DNA of 64,000 bases from Macropodus opercularis (Eukaryota > Chordata > Actinopteri > Anabantiformes > Osphronemidae): the NCBI GenBank assembly GCA_030770545.1, contig CM061098.1, positions 2,580,001 through 2,644,000 on the forward strand, in the 5' to 3' direction. The notes beneath the pieces were generated by a model. That model made no database searches and was not told where the DNA came from. It saw only the letters and a list, made by a program, of their open reading frames with translations. This document shows, one piece after another, positions 37,381 to 49,475 of the stretch. How positions within the stretch are numbered: position 1 is the stretch's first letter; each line of letters begins with the position of its first letter. The translations under genes were made by a program, and so were the position numbers.

Positions 37381-38439
37381 TGTCTTGTTTGCTTTTATTT
37401 AGACATACAGTATATAAGGTTCTGTGAAGCAACGTGATAAGCGATATAAAACTAATCATCATCATGATCAATCATGTTCCAGACGGCACCATGCGGCCAC
37501 TGGCACATGCTTAACAAAGGTCACGTGACCTGATCTTCCTCAAATCTAAAGCAAACAGGCACAACATGGCAACACGGTTCTGAGTAGCTATTAAAGCTTT
37601 GCTCCCCGCCAAGTGCAAAGGCCTCACAATCCGCTGTGCAGAGGGCGAGGATCCGGGCCAGCTCCCCGTCGCCGTGCGACTCAACGACTGACGGATACAT
37701 TTACAGATCCCGCATTTTTTTTTGTCTGTCCTTTTCAAGACCTTTAACTGCTGGCAGTGGCCCGTCTACACCAATTTTAAACCTTCTTTGAAAGTGTGGT
37801 GTAATCCAAACTTGGAGACTGCTGCACGATTGGCTTCAGTGACTCAAACTACACGGAATGGCATTGCTGAAGCGGCTACGAGACAGCATGCCACAGATAT
37901 GCATATTTCATCTGAAGATGATCCCGTGTCTCTGGATGTCAGTTGTTTTGTGGTTCCTTGAAAAATGTTCCTCAAAGAAGCCAGGGAGGAGGGCATAGCT
38001 ACCAAAACACGCTCGAATCATGTTTCTGCTGCTGAAACCTAGGAGCCGTACCGCAGGTGTATTTCAGGGCTGCTTATTGAGCTTGTCATACTGTTATGTA
38101 TTTTGAGACATGCTAAGTGTGATCTACTTTCACACTATATGCTTTCTGCGGTAGGAAAAGCAAACATGTATAATATTTTATAATATTTTTCTTGAGCCAG
38201 ATGAAACTGATAGCAGCTCATTTCTAGCTGTGTCCAGTCACAGATCAGTCGCACTGTGTTTACGTTTAAACACCTAATAGATGTATTAACACATATTCAG
38301 TCACATGAACATCAAATGTATTACGCTGAAAACGTTCCAACATAATCTATGTTAGTAACTGACACGACGCAGGGATGTACAACGTGTATCTTTCCTCTCT
38401 AAGGTTTAGAGGTTACATCCTTGCTCTTGAAAGACAGAC

Positions 38440-38800
38440 ACTAACATTTAAAGGCCTGAAGGACTGAGGGGGTGCCACCGGTGACCTCCAAATGGCTTTC
38501 ATTCCTTGCCGGTCTCGTGTGTGAAACATTTCTGTTGACACCCTGCAATGCAGCGTTGATGAGTTAATCTAGCAGCTGAGTGTGTCCTTTAACTAACCAA
38601 CCCCCTGCAGATTTTCAGAGGAACAACACTTCTTATCTCCATGGGAGAAGGAGAAAACAGAGGCCTCGGCGGCCATAAATTCACAGGATACACGGTCAGA
38701 ACGAGAAAGCGCCGCCCCCTCCTCGTCGCAGTGTTCGTTCCCGCTGACTTGCTCGGGAGCTGGATCGGCCTCCGGTCTCAGTCAATCTAGCAGTTGAACC
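38440..38800. promoter_or_regulatory. weak candidate conserved non-coding element
   Basis: Balanced composition with GC-rich patches at 38665-38680 and 38705-38730, and no simple repeats. No strong motif cluster beyond GAGTTAATC near 38560. Listed with low confidence. Confidence 0.22.
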
Positions 38801-39497
38801 GGGGACTTTGGGAGTATTCTGTGTCTTTGTTGGGAGGGTCTATAAAAGGAGAACACATTCCACTGCTGGAAGTGAATGGCATTATAAGAATGTGACGCTT
38901 CTCCTTCATACTTGGATCGTAGAAACTCAGTTCGAACAGTGTTTGGAAATGTGTAACTGCTATTTAACTACGGCCCCTCAGCCGGCAGCTCCCAGTGGAG
39001 GTGACAGGATCGGGCAGCATTACCGGTGGATATTACTTTAACCATCCTGGATGGAGTCCAGGGCTGCCTGAGATCAGGGCCACTGAAATAGGTTTAGCGT
39101 ATGCTGAGCGCAGAGTATGAAATCCACACTACGGCCCGCTGCCTCATTGTATGTGCGGCCGCTCTGTGGATATCGCTTACTTCTCATAACCATCTTGTAA
39201 CCTGGGTTTATTAGACAGCCGTAATAGGGATATCTGACAGCTGAGGCAGGTTTTTCTCAAACCATGCTGATGTGGGTTTAACATAGTGAAGAGAGAGTAG
39301 TGAAAGCGGTGTTGGCTAAACATGTCATATATCACACGACATACAACAGGACTTAATTTAATAGACACCAACAGGATTTGAGTCGAACCGCAGGGGAATG
39401 TCAGATTCTGGATTAGTGCACTGACCAACCGTGCTGTCATGACATGTCCCCACACTACAGCCAGATCCAGAGCTAAATGATACGACAAAACTCATAC

Positions 39498-39598
39498 GGA
39501 CCATGAAGTTTTCCACTGTGGGAAAGTCCAGCTCATCCTCGGGGTCCTGCTCAGAAGCAGGGGGCGCTTGCATGCAATGAGCAGCGTATTCTTTCACA
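39498..39598 (-). CDS. possible 101-nt exon, unrecognised acidic protein
   Basis: Read on the minus strand, an AG at 39599-39600 (CTGTCAG) and a good GTATGAG donor at 39491-39497 bracket 101 nt. The frame between them reads VKEYAAHCMQAPP, then ASEQDPEDELDFPTVENFMV. Codon use (GAG, CAG, GAC, CTG, CCC, GTG) and the acidic stretch look protein-like, and an internal ATG could serve as a start. The acceptor's pyrimidine tract is poor, the upstream frame hits a stop, and no partner exon was found. A pseudogene fragment or chance is possible. Confidence 0.22.
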
Positions 39599-39839
39599 CT
39601 GACAGGTCTTCTGACATCTTGGAATTTATATGTTGCAGCACAGCTTCACAGACGCAGCTGTAAACGGGGGTCAGTGTGGAAGTACCGGACATTTGTTTAT
39701 GCTTTGACACAGTTACACGAGTCTGCAGCATCTTCCGTGGGTCTCGTGTAAGTGCCAACATTTTCCTTTACGGTGAAATTGATTTGTTTGTGTCGCACCG
39801 AAACGTGCAGGGTTTCTTACTGACAGTTTGACACCATGG

Positions 39840-40230
39840 AGGCAAAGGTGAACAGCAAGTGTGGCGCTATCAACAGCCTTAGCTTATTAGCCTGCTGCTT
39901 TGACTCAAGAGCCTCAAGGCTTATTATGACGGATGAATAATGCCACTATTCTGTTTCATGAAACCCTGAGCGCGCTGTCTAAAAATGCTAATTATTTGCT
40001 CCATGCAGTAAAATGTACAATGCATGACAATGAATTCTGACAGTAGGCAACGGGCAGAAGAGGAGTTTGTTTGTCTGCAAGCACTGGTCTCAGCGTGGAC
40101 CTTTTGGTACATACACTACGTCAGGTAATTGTCTTTTTTTGCCTGCTCAGCAATTATTCCCGTCTCCAGGGGTTGTGTAACTATTACATGTTGCCGTGAA
40201 CGGGACGGTCTCTGTGGTGCACAGGGCTCA
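39840..40230. promoter_or_regulatory. candidate conserved non-coding element
   Basis: TAATTA at 39989-39994, a SOX-type ACAATG at 40027-40032 and a MEIS-type TGACAG at 40038-40043 fall within 55 bp. Surrounding sequence is non-repetitive. Enhancer inferred. Confidence 0.33.
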
Positions 40231-40239
40231 GGGAGAGTT

Positions 40240-43200
40240 TCACTTCCAACACATTAACCTGCATCGCTTTTAATTACAACAGTGTTTGTTTTGTTGGTAT
40301 TAACAATGTACTTCAGGTGAATGAGTAGAGACTATTTACTTCTGCTGCAGTCCAGTTGTTCTTGTAAACTCAAGTCACAACTTGAACCCATTTGTTATCT
40401 GATTCCTTGGCACAGCTTATTTAGCCTGTCAGCAGAACGATACACTCTCCCCAGCCATGGATGTCACTTCAACAGCTAGACGTAGCATTAGCCAATAAAC
40501 CTAGAAGGTGGACAGGGGTGAGAGCGCCAACCTCTCCGAAAAGTGTCAGCTGCACTCACAGAATGATCAATAACACATAATGAAAGGAAATCATGGACGA
40601 TCAGCACAACCCACGTCTGGTGAGATGTTCTGGGGTCAAAGCAGGGTCAGGCTGGTTTCTACTTCCAACCTTTTCCTACATGCGCTTACACAGATGCCTT
40701 AGGTCCTTTATTGACAACGTCATTCTTGGTGATTCAGATCCAATTTTCTAAAACCAACCTCTAAAAGTCCACAGACAACAGTTAATGAAAATAGATTACA
40801 GTAACATTTTAATTATTTAATTATAAACTCCCTTCATCAGTTCGAAGCACCCCATAGTTTAGTGTCGGTGAATGCACCATGGCACTGAGTCCAGCTGTTA
40901 GTTTCCTTTAAGCGTGCACAGAATGCCCTCACTGTTCCTGCAGGCTCTTTGAATAAAAGTGTCCATCAGATGGCTCTTACTCTCTGGGGAATCGTTAAGC
41001 TTACACATGTGGAAAAGAGCTGCTCTGCTGTGTCTACTTGGGAAAATGTCACAGTCCTCCTCTGTACATTTGTCATGACCCTAATTCTGGCTGCTGCTTC
41101 CCCTGCTCACGCTCCTGCTGAGGTCTGACCCCTGCTGACAGAAATGAGGTCTGTATTTAAGGTCTGCATTCGAACGTTACGCCTGATCCAGCATGAAGTG
41201 CTAAATTGGTTATTGCTTTGAAAAATGTTGCCACAAAGTAAGGGACTTAAGAAAATCATTGCCTGGGCTATTACAAGTACGACACAAGTGTGAGCATCTG
41301 TGTGTGAGCCAATGTCCGAGGCTCATTTTCACACGTTTCTACAGTCCTCCGTGTGTGAGCGTGTGCACTGAGCGGCCAAAACATGACGGTGCGCGTCACA
41401 GCCAGGACGCGGTAGCTGAGCAGTCGCCTTAGTCATCACGCTGGGAGTAAAGACAGCGGGAGATTATCTTACCGGGCCAAACGACGGGGCTCATCCCTGA
41501 ATGTCTGTAATTTGTGCGCTCATGTTTGTGCACTAGCATTTATTTATATGTGTGTGTTGTTTTCACAGCCTGTTGCCATGGTGTCAAACAATAAGAGAAG
41601 TCTTACGCTAAATAACTGGCCAGCTGCTGCAGAGAGAATCCCTGTGGAGCGGCAGGGTGGGTGGGGGTCAGGCAAGCGATGAAAAGATTGATATCACGAC
41701 TCCAAAGCGAGCTAAGCTGCAGTAGGTGCTTCTCTAGTGACTGTATGTGTCGTATATGTTTCCTTGCTCCTAACTGTGGCCAGTAGGACAATAAAGGACA
41801 GGAAGGATGTCCATCCACCGCCCGAGGAGCACGTCTCCTTTGGTGCAGCATTATTTAGTGATAATGTCACAGTTGGGTTTAATGTGATAAACATGAAACG
41901 GGCTGACTCATATTTTATGTCCTTTTCCACTCTACACGTCGGTCTTCGATAACGTGCCGTGTGATGAGCTTGCCAAGTGTTAAATATTATTTGGCTTTTG
42001 ACACTTCGCCGCTGCCAAACACAGCACGCATTGTTATTCATCAGAAGAGCTGAGGGTAATAACGTTCACTGACACTATGATTCACAAAGCAGCATTTGGA
42101 ATAATTTCCAGACTCACGCTGTGACTGGGCTGAGGCTAAGTATCTCTCATAAAATATTACAGCTGCTGATGACTTTGTGTTATTTTGCAAGACTGGAGCG
42201 ACATCGGACAAGTACCAGAGGCCAAAAGCAGTTGAGTGATGCACAGTCTATTGATTCTTCTGCAAATATGAACCCTACATACTGAACTGAGAACTTCCTG
42301 CTGTGCAACATTTATAAAACTAACACATTTACAGAAAAGTAACCTGAGTGTTTTTGAGACGTGTATATTTATGAGGCTAATAGTCTTGCCATCGAACGGA
42401 TAATGTTTCTGTTTTGCACCTGTCACAATGGAAGCATGCCACACGTGTCTTTACAAATAGACAAGGGCGGGAGCTGAAGAATGATTTGGCCTTTCAAGCC
42501 ATGCCAATACACGCACCATTAAATACGTGTCTGTTTGCTCTGTCGCAAACCTACCGATGAAATGCACAATGGGCTTAGCAGACAGCTCTGTCGCATTTCC
42601 ATGAACCACGACTACGCTGCCTGCGCGGTGGTGCTGTGTTAGGAATATTCTCACACTGTTTGTTTACCTTTTTATTTATTTTATAACTATTGAATGGAAT
42701 CAGCAGAGCAGGGGTTGTGATCATTTACATACGGAAGAGATCAGATTCTACAGAATCTTCAGCTATAAATAAAACAACAACAAATAAACATAATTTGTTT
42801 GTATTGTATTGCTTCTGTTATTTATTCTGCTGGTCTGAAAACTTTCTGGTTTCAGTGACTTACTACACAAGTAGAGTCTAATGTGAGCGTAGCTTTTTAA
42901 AACATACTGTTGTGGTCTTAACTCTCAAGAACACCTATCGGTTTCTGTTATTGATATACTGGCCATGTTTCTGAAATCCTTGGACCGATCTTCTCATATT
43001 TATGGAAACGCTAACAACATGCTGAAATACGGCATTTGGGTGGCTGATGTGTATGGAGCCCGACCGTTAAGGCTAATTTTGTAAGCGCATGGTTCAGAGT
43101 TGGTTTGATCTGGTGCCATCTGGCCACAGCTTTCATCACCGTTTGGAACTGCTCCACAAACTTACTTCCATTGCACGGTTAATGTTCACAGTCTATTTAT

Positions 43201-43380
43201 ACGGCGTGAGCAAATGGCAGTTCTTTGGTACCGTGGTGTTAACAAGCAAAGATGTTTGAACAAAGGAACGGATGGATTTGAAACGTGTCGGGGGACCAGG
43301 CAGCATGAGGGTATGTTTGAGATGAGAATCCACTTCCCTCCAGTTCCATTCCAGTAGCTAGTTTTCAGAGGTGGGGTTGC
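40240..43380. other. gene-free stretch apart from one exon-like interval
   Basis: Mostly AT-balanced filler. The one exon-like interval (41569-41656) is listed separately. Frames of up to 109 codons (41712-42041 minus) are unrecognised. Confidence 0.45.
41569..41656 (+). CDS. possible 88-nt exon with Kozak-like ATG
   Basis: Acceptor TGTTGTTTTCACAG ends at 41568 and a GTGGGT donor begins at 41657. The frame is open throughout and includes GCCATGG, a strong Kozak context, giving MVSNNKRSLTLNNWP. The protein is unrecognised, the minus strand is open too, and no partner exon is seen. Probably chance. Confidence 0.12.
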
Positions 43381-43399
43381 TCATTCTCTCTCTACCCTA

Positions 43400-43570
43400 A
43401 AGACTGAGCACAACTGGAGCAGTGGAGGCGTGTGCGTGTCCCATCCACCGCCTGTTCTTGGCCGCGTCGGGGTTTGAACACCGGACCACCTTCGGTCTTC
43501 GTCACGCATTGTTCACCGCTGCATTGCGACAGACTCCGCTGTGCCACGGCTGCACTGGGACATCTGGCCT
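43400..43570 (-). mobile_element. tRNA-derived SINE-like element
   Basis: On the minus strand the sequence has a full-match pol III A box TGGCACAGCGG (plus-strand 43536-43546). A B box TGTTCAAACCC (43470-43480; 10 of 11 consensus positions) follows 55 nt downstream. GCCGTGG at the 5' side can pair with CGCGGC after the B box like an acceptor stem, but the T stem does not pair well, so this is not a functional tRNA. A tRNA-unrelated tail continues to about 43400. This architecture is that of tRNA-derived SINEs common in fish; I cannot name the family. Confidence 0.5.
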
Positions 43571-43689
43571 TACAGCGGCTGCCACCTGTTTCTGAGGAAA
43601 GATCGTTCACAAAACTGGGATCCATGATATGCCCATTTGTCTGCTGCATTAGTTGCAGCACGTCATCCGATGTGACAGAGTAAGCTCTG

Positions 43690-44920
43690 TACTCAGTACC
43701 GTCTCAAATTTCCCATTAAAGATGAACAGTGAGAGCACGCCAGGGGCAGAGTGATTAGGTTTTTCCATTTGACAAAATATGTCTCACTGCACCCATGCAG
43801 GGTGTAGTAAAGAAGGAACCTCTGTTAGCTCAGTGCATGGCCATGAAGTGGAGCCGTTCCAACCCACCTCCAAAGATACGAATAAAGACAACCACCTCTC
43901 CGTCCATACTGCATCCACATTTTTTAAATAAAATGCAAACATTCATTTCAGTTCGAGAGCACTGAAGATAGATAGGTCAGACCTACTGTGTACTATTAAT
44001 AGACGAGGAAGGAAAATATATAGAGCACTTAGCAAAAGCCGTTTTCCCATCGCTTCAAGATCTATGTCCAGATGTGCTGCTTAAGAACAGGAGTTGTGTT
44101 AATAAGGTGCCAAGAGAAACAGGAGGACAGCACATGAATATAGGTAAAGAGGGAGAGAGAACGACAGAGATGGAGGAGGGCTGAGACTGGGGCCACATTC
44201 ACATTAACTCACATTCATGGATGACACTTACAGCCTCACAACTTAGAGGCGAGTCATTAATCCGTCCTGTTCCAAAGTCATTTATGAATATAAAGTCTTC
44301 TAAAAATAAACATCAAGAGACATTACTCATGAACCAAGAGCTCCTCTAGATTCCTTCAAGGAGGCAGATGTTGGATGACTTCTTCTCTTTACTGATTGCT
44401 TCTGTTAAAAGGCCAGTTCATACTGTCGCGTTCTGTAGTTTTACGGATAAGTGAACCGCGGCCCCAGTGGCACCTTTCTTCTTCTCTGTCATTCAAGTGA
44501 GAGGAAAAACGTCTTTCAGGACTTACAACAAGGGGAAACAAGCGTGTTTGCCTTCCGCCAAGCCCCAGAAGCATTGAATAGTAAACGGCACCAACATGGA
44601 CGCTGACCCGAGGTACCGGGCTGGAGAAAGTCACTGGTCCATCTGCTACTGTCTCCTTGTTCTGTGGCAAATCAGAAACAATGGCTGGTGTAACTGCATG
44701 TCATTTATGATGATTTGTGTCTCCTGTGTAATATGCGTCCTTGTATGTGTGTGGGGAGCCTCGACACCAGCAGTAAATTCTGTATGCAAAGGAGAATGTG
44801 TGCTGCTCAGCCTAACACTCTCTGGCCAGAGAGTTGGGGGGAAGAGGAGGCAGTAAAGGAAAACACATCCAACTTCCTCTGTAAGTAAAAGGCACACTGT
44901 GAGCTGGAACGACTGACTGA
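43690..44920. other. gene-free stretch, nothing resolved
   Basis: Unrecognised frames of 108 codons or fewer on both strands. No repeats beyond short AG-rich tracts near 44145-44175. Confidence 0.5.
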
Positions 44921-45279
44921 GTGGGTGTTTCCCATCAGGGGGTAAAAACAACCCGGAGAAGAGTGTCTTCACACCCGCCGGGTTAATTAGCTTCCCAGTG
45001 GCGCTTGGAACCTCACCTCACTCAGCAGGAAGAAAGAGGGGAAGTCTTTCAACTTCACAGGAAGGATTCAACCAGGAAGTCGTGCACAGTATCAGATAAA
45101 GTGAAGTAAATCTGTATTATATGGAGACCGAGTCAGAATGAATACGGTGCCGACAAAGCAAGCGACGGAGTGACGTTGAAAAAGGCCTCACATTCGGGTT
45201 TCATTAACTATCTTCACGCTGGCCCAGGGACAGTGTGCATTCAAAGTTTGGTCAGGTTTTCTTTTCTCCCCCTTCGCAG

Positions 45280-45396
45280 ACTGGGCCTGGTGAAAGACTC
45301 TGGAGTGTCCCTCCTGATCCCCTTCCCGTGGAGCCTCTGCATTGCTTCTGGCAGCTGCTCAGAGATTTAGATGTCATCGTCCAGGCAGGCAGATAG
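45280..45396 (+). CDS. possible terminal exon, unrecognised
   Basis: A very strong acceptor (long pyrimidine tract at 45256-45275, then CGCAG ending at 45279) opens a 38-codon frame ending in TAG at 45394-45396. It begins TGPGERLWSVPPDPLPVEPL and ends HCFWQLLRDLDVIVQAGR. A polyadenylation signal AATAAA is at 45629-45634, about 230 nt past the stop. This combination fits a last exon. However, another frame is also open for much of it, no upstream exon was found and I do not recognise the protein. Confidence 0.18.
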   Translation, partial: TGPGERLWSVPPDPLPVEPLHCFWQLLRDLDVIVQAGR

Positions 45397-46179
45397 GACA
45401 TCCAGGGATTTCCTCCGTGGAGTCCAGAAAGCCTGGAGAACAACATGTGAGATGTGTTTCTGTGCGTTTCAGTAACAGCAAGATGTGTCAGCGGCGAATC
45501 CACGCGCCCTGGAAAAAGGTTTGTTCACAGTCTGAATCAAAGAGAACACGCTGCACTGTGATTTCAGGGCAAATGAAATACACCTGTGAAGCTTAGTGTA
45601 AAGGGTTATAGCTAAAAACAGAAAAACTAATAAATTAATGAGTAGAAAACAAATTTATGCAAGTATGAAAAATGGAATCAAGGCAGCAGTTACTGTTACT
45701 ATCACGAGTTCAGTCACATCACACCAGTTTGGTTTTTATGCTTTCAACGCTGCAGCTACATTTGATGGTCTGTCCCTTTAAATCAGACGGTTCACATTCA
45801 TTCCTGTGCTCTCTATTGATCAGGCCTGTCTGGAACTTTATTGCATCTCTGCTTATTGCATTTCTTCATTCCATTTCTTTCCGCGACAACGTTCGGCCGG
45901 TTGTGCAGGGGGGACTGTTTCGTGCAAGGGCTCATCAGGTGGGAATCCAAATCAATTTGTCAGGTCGTGTTTGACCGACTCATTACTCGCAGTTCGATTA
46001 AAAGGCGATGTGAGTTCAGGTGACCGACAAGGCGGAGATTTGGCATCACATCCCAGCACTGAACAGCCATCACCATCCAGGGGCCTCCAAAAGTCATCCA
46101 TCATGAGGAATTTCATTTTGCTCCTTAATGTGGGCTACGTGTTGTTTTGGAAGCCGCAGAAATGATCAGAATTTGGCCA

Positions 46180-46420
46180 GACTGGACTGTGGGCTGAGCG
46201 CGCTCACTCATTGTTATCATCAGCAATTATTGCCTTTCATTGATTTGGCAGGAAGAGAGTGACTGGCCGCGTTTAAAATGAAGGCGTGTTTCCCACAATG
46301 GTGCCAACGCTGGGCAAGATCAAATGCTCAAGCCCGGTTCCTTCGCCAAGGATGGCAATTAAGGCACATTCCACCCCAGACTCGATCCTGGTTTTGAATG
46401 TCTCCAATATTTCCTTTTAA
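46180..46420. promoter_or_regulatory. candidate conserved non-coding element
   Basis: SOX-like CATTGTTAT near 46209-46217, an AATTATT homeodomain-like core near 46225 and ACAATGG at 46295-46301. Non-repetitive; enhancer inferred. Confidence 0.33.
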
Positions 46421-46739
46421 ACAATTGTGGAAACAGTTTGGATTATTAACATGTGTGTCCACTCAGTCCAGCCCACAGAAGAAATGAATTGTTCAGCTTT
46501 GATGAGTGTTCTAATAATTTTTGCATTCGTCAGGAAATACATTCCTTTCAAAACTAGCATTTTGCCACAAAAATCATTTCAGACTGCAGTTCAGGGATCA
46601 GGGATATTTTCTGCATTAGATCTTCATAAATTAATTCTTTGCCTGCTGTATCCTTCATCCCTTTCCTTCCATTATTTCACAAGTGCGTTTTTACACTGCA
46701 CTGCGGTGCTGTATACACACGTTGTTGTGGAGGAGCCAA

Positions 46740-46920
46740 CACGGTCCCCTGCTGGAGATTACTCTGCGTGAAACATGACCAGGAAACCTCCAGGATTAAT
46801 AATTGCCTAAATGATTAATTACACTTACTGATGTTCTCTTAGAAAAACAGATCTGTTCATTTCCAACGGGCCACCTCATTGGGCTCGACTCTAATGGTTG
46901 CCATGCGTGGAAGCTGCCTC
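46740..46920. promoter_or_regulatory. candidate conserved non-coding element
   Basis: Two adjacent homeodomain-like clusters: ATTAATAATTG starting near 46796, and ATGATTAATTAC containing TAATTA at 46816-46821. A GTTGCCATG half-site for RFX is near 46897. Moderate enhancer candidate. Confidence 0.33.
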
Positions 46921-47092
46921 TGTCAACACCTTTCAGAAGACTCGGTGAAACGTGCGAGTCAGCACAGCCACACTGTCTGAATGAAACTCAAAGCTGGACG
47001 ATCATTAACGGTTACTGACACGTGCAGCGGTTCCTCTTCCCGAAACGTCTGCATCTTCGTGTTGTTTCCGAGTGACGTGCAAATGCAAATGT

Positions 47093-47100
47093 TGACCTTC
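47093..47100 (+). promoter_or_regulatory. perfect POU octamer
   Basis: ATGCAAAT, directly preceded by GTGCAA so that two TGCAAA units lie in tandem (GTGCAAATGCAAATG). Confidence 0.5.
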
Positions 47101-47339
47101 TCCGTTTCTCTGACCGTTACATCTATGAAGTGTTGAAACGTGGCCGTCGTGGCTTTATAGGTTTCAGTGCGCTTCAGCTTTGTTTTATGGCTTCGGGAGG
47201 CGTTTATTAAGACGACAAATGGATCGCGACCACAACCGGCTGTAATTATCACCAGCGCTATGTTTACATTTCTACAAACACGCTCCTCAGATCTTTGTCG
47301 CAGTCCTTTCAGTATTTGATACCCAACATCATGCTGTGT

Positions 47340-47960
47340 TTATGATGCCGCCAAAGCCTTTATTACGGTCTCAGCTATCGAAGCAGTCGGGGGAACGGGC
47401 TGGGGGCAGAAAATGGCAGGCAGGCCTTTTAGATGGGAGCGCATATGCATGCTGATAGATGTAATCCTCTCCCCCTCTTGCCCTCGGTTCGCTATGCTCC
47501 TGCACAGCTCTTAATAGCGACGGATTCCCGTTCAAGGCTGTGAACCCACGCAGAGCTCCAGTCTGCCTTCATGCTTGTTGACTTCAGAAGGCTCTGATGT
47601 CATAATGAAGGGGGCATGCGCTTTGATATGGCTCCTTGGGAATTTCATGCTCCCTGTGTTTCGAAGAGACTGAGACGCTCAGCTGGCAGGTACAGTAGAA
47701 ATTGGAGTTTTATTGCCTCTGCCTGGGGGGATTACCAGCCACCCCTGAGGCAGAGATGGGGCAGCTGAGGCGGCGGCTTCAGGGCCCCATCACTCCCTTG
47801 AACCCCGGGGCCACATTTCTCACGCCATCTAATGTCAAACCGTGGCCCAAATACGCTTAATCTCCCCCAAATGCAAAGAGATCCAGGGTGGTATGTATAA
47901 GTGTCGATTTCCTGTGCCATGGGGCAGTTGTGGAATTTAATTCATACATGAAGTAATCTC
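47340..47960. promoter_or_regulatory. long candidate conserved non-coding element
   Basis: About 600 bp of even-composition sequence with no simple repeats. It contains GTCATAATGAAG near 47601, CTAATGTCAAAC near 47829 and the palindrome GAATT-T-AATTC at 47933-47943. Together with 48180-48480 it forms the densest enhancer-like block in the window. Frames on the minus strand (47732-47920, 47857-48045) are short and unrecognised. Confidence 0.42.
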
Positions 47961-48179
47961 CCAACATCCTCGGAGGTCTAAGACATGCAGACGAGGAGAG
48001 AACACGAACGCATTTCACTGAATGCAATAGCAGGCCACTGCACAAGGGCAGATGTTGTTTCTGCCTTTGCCAGAAACCATTTGCAGGACGCTGAGCAAAA
48101 CACAGATCAGCAGGGAGAGGATGAATATTTGTTTTTAGCAGGGAGACACATGTTCAGTGTCTGTCTCTCAGCATAGATC

Positions 48180-48480
48180 TTTATTACGTCAAACAGGCTG
48201 TTCGATGTCAGAACAATAGCAGGAACAAAGCCTAAGTTATTTCCTCCGATACCTTTAATGATGTAATGTATTTTGCCATCAGCTAGCGGGGAGCAGCAAT
48301 CAGTCGGGATATATGGCATTCCTACATGACTCCTGGAGCAAATCTTCAGCGCACAGCCGCGCTTGACAGGGGTACAAATTTATCATTTGCTTTACGATAT
48401 CCCTCAAATCAGTTCAGAATGCCTTTAAAGGAGGCCGCGGGGCAGCAGCGCAAAGACACATGTGCGTGGTCCGCTCACCA
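48180..48480. promoter_or_regulatory. candidate enhancer with paired SOX sites
   Basis: AACAATAG at 48212-48219 and AACAAAG at 48224-48230 form a same-orientation pair with start-to-start spacing of 12 bp, a SOX-dimer-like layout. The rest of the block is non-repetitive with a GC-rich right end. Enhancer inferred. Confidence 0.4.
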
Positions 48481-49079
48481 GCGTGCTCCCCGCGGAACAT
48501 AAATTCTGAGCTTCCACAGCGGGATGGTCCTGAAGTGGGAGCAGACATGCTTTACTAATAAAGAGTAGTTTTCCAGCTTTGCCTGAAGAGCAAAGTCTGA
48601 TTCCAGTTACCGTAAAACAAAAAAGACACTAAGCAAAAATCTGTGTTGATAAATATTGAGCAAAGCTTTTATGTTTTCCGCTGGTTGAATGAAGCGATGA
48701 GTGAACCCACACGTTACACTTTTTTGTTCCTAATATTCGCCGTCTGGTGAGTCTTTCCAGGTGCACAGGAAGTCGGTCGTTTTATGTTTTGGAATCACGA
48801 AAAGCAATTTGCTCCGAATTAACTTGATGCTCAGAATGAAACATATCGAACTGAAAGTAAAGAGCAACTGCATTGAAAATACTGTCACTAACGATGTTAC
48901 TAATTAACAAAAGCTTCTCCGTGGCTCACATGCTCTCGCTCTACTTCCATACTTGTTTGTGAACGCTCACTGTAATACGATGCGGAGACAGACTCGCAGT
49001 TGGGAATCTGATAAGAGTTTGTTTTTAATGCCTCTTTTATTAAACGACAACAGCGCAGTGTTAGAACCATTTATCTCCG

Positions 49080-49350
49080 GCACAAGCTACAACTGCATCT
49101 GACAGGGGACATTTGCTTGCTTGCTTGCAGTAACAGTTTTTTGGAGGGAAAATAACAATATAGCTAAATGCATTTCTCATCTTCCAGGCCATAACAAGAT
49201 TACGTGACGGATAGGCCTCTCGGGAAACCATTTCAATGCAGGCAAATTACAACTCGTCTCCTCCCCGCGCGCTGCTCAAGTGACACTGTCAGATGACAAT
49301 TTCATTAGGTAAGATCAGAGGCGGATTTTAGGAATTACGAGACATTATTA
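49080..49350. promoter_or_regulatory. candidate conserved non-coding element
   Basis: Begins with a (GCTT)n-like triplet repeat near 49117-49130, then a dense block with ACAATTTCATTAGG near 49297-49310. It ends with a GTAAGA donor-like string that has no convincing acceptor. Enhancer inferred. Confidence 0.36.
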
Positions 49351-49467
49351 CACTTTTTTTTCCATCTTTGGCAGATGCATCGAGAATCACAACAGTCCCA
49401 GAAGAAAACAGTGTGTGTGTGTGTAAGACGGACAGATTAGTGGTCGCCAATACTTCTCCAGGCAAAC

Positions 49468-49475
49468 ATGCAAAT
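49468..49475 (+). promoter_or_regulatory. perfect POU octamer
   Basis: ATGCAAAT within ACATGCAAATGC. A short (GT)7-type tract lies just upstream near 49411-49424. Confidence 0.5.

Noticed and set aside
45473..45518. 46-nt exon-like interval reading NSKMCQRRIHAPWKK
   Set aside because: Lies inside what would be the 3' UTR of the stronger 45.28-kb candidate, and the GTTTGT donor is weak.
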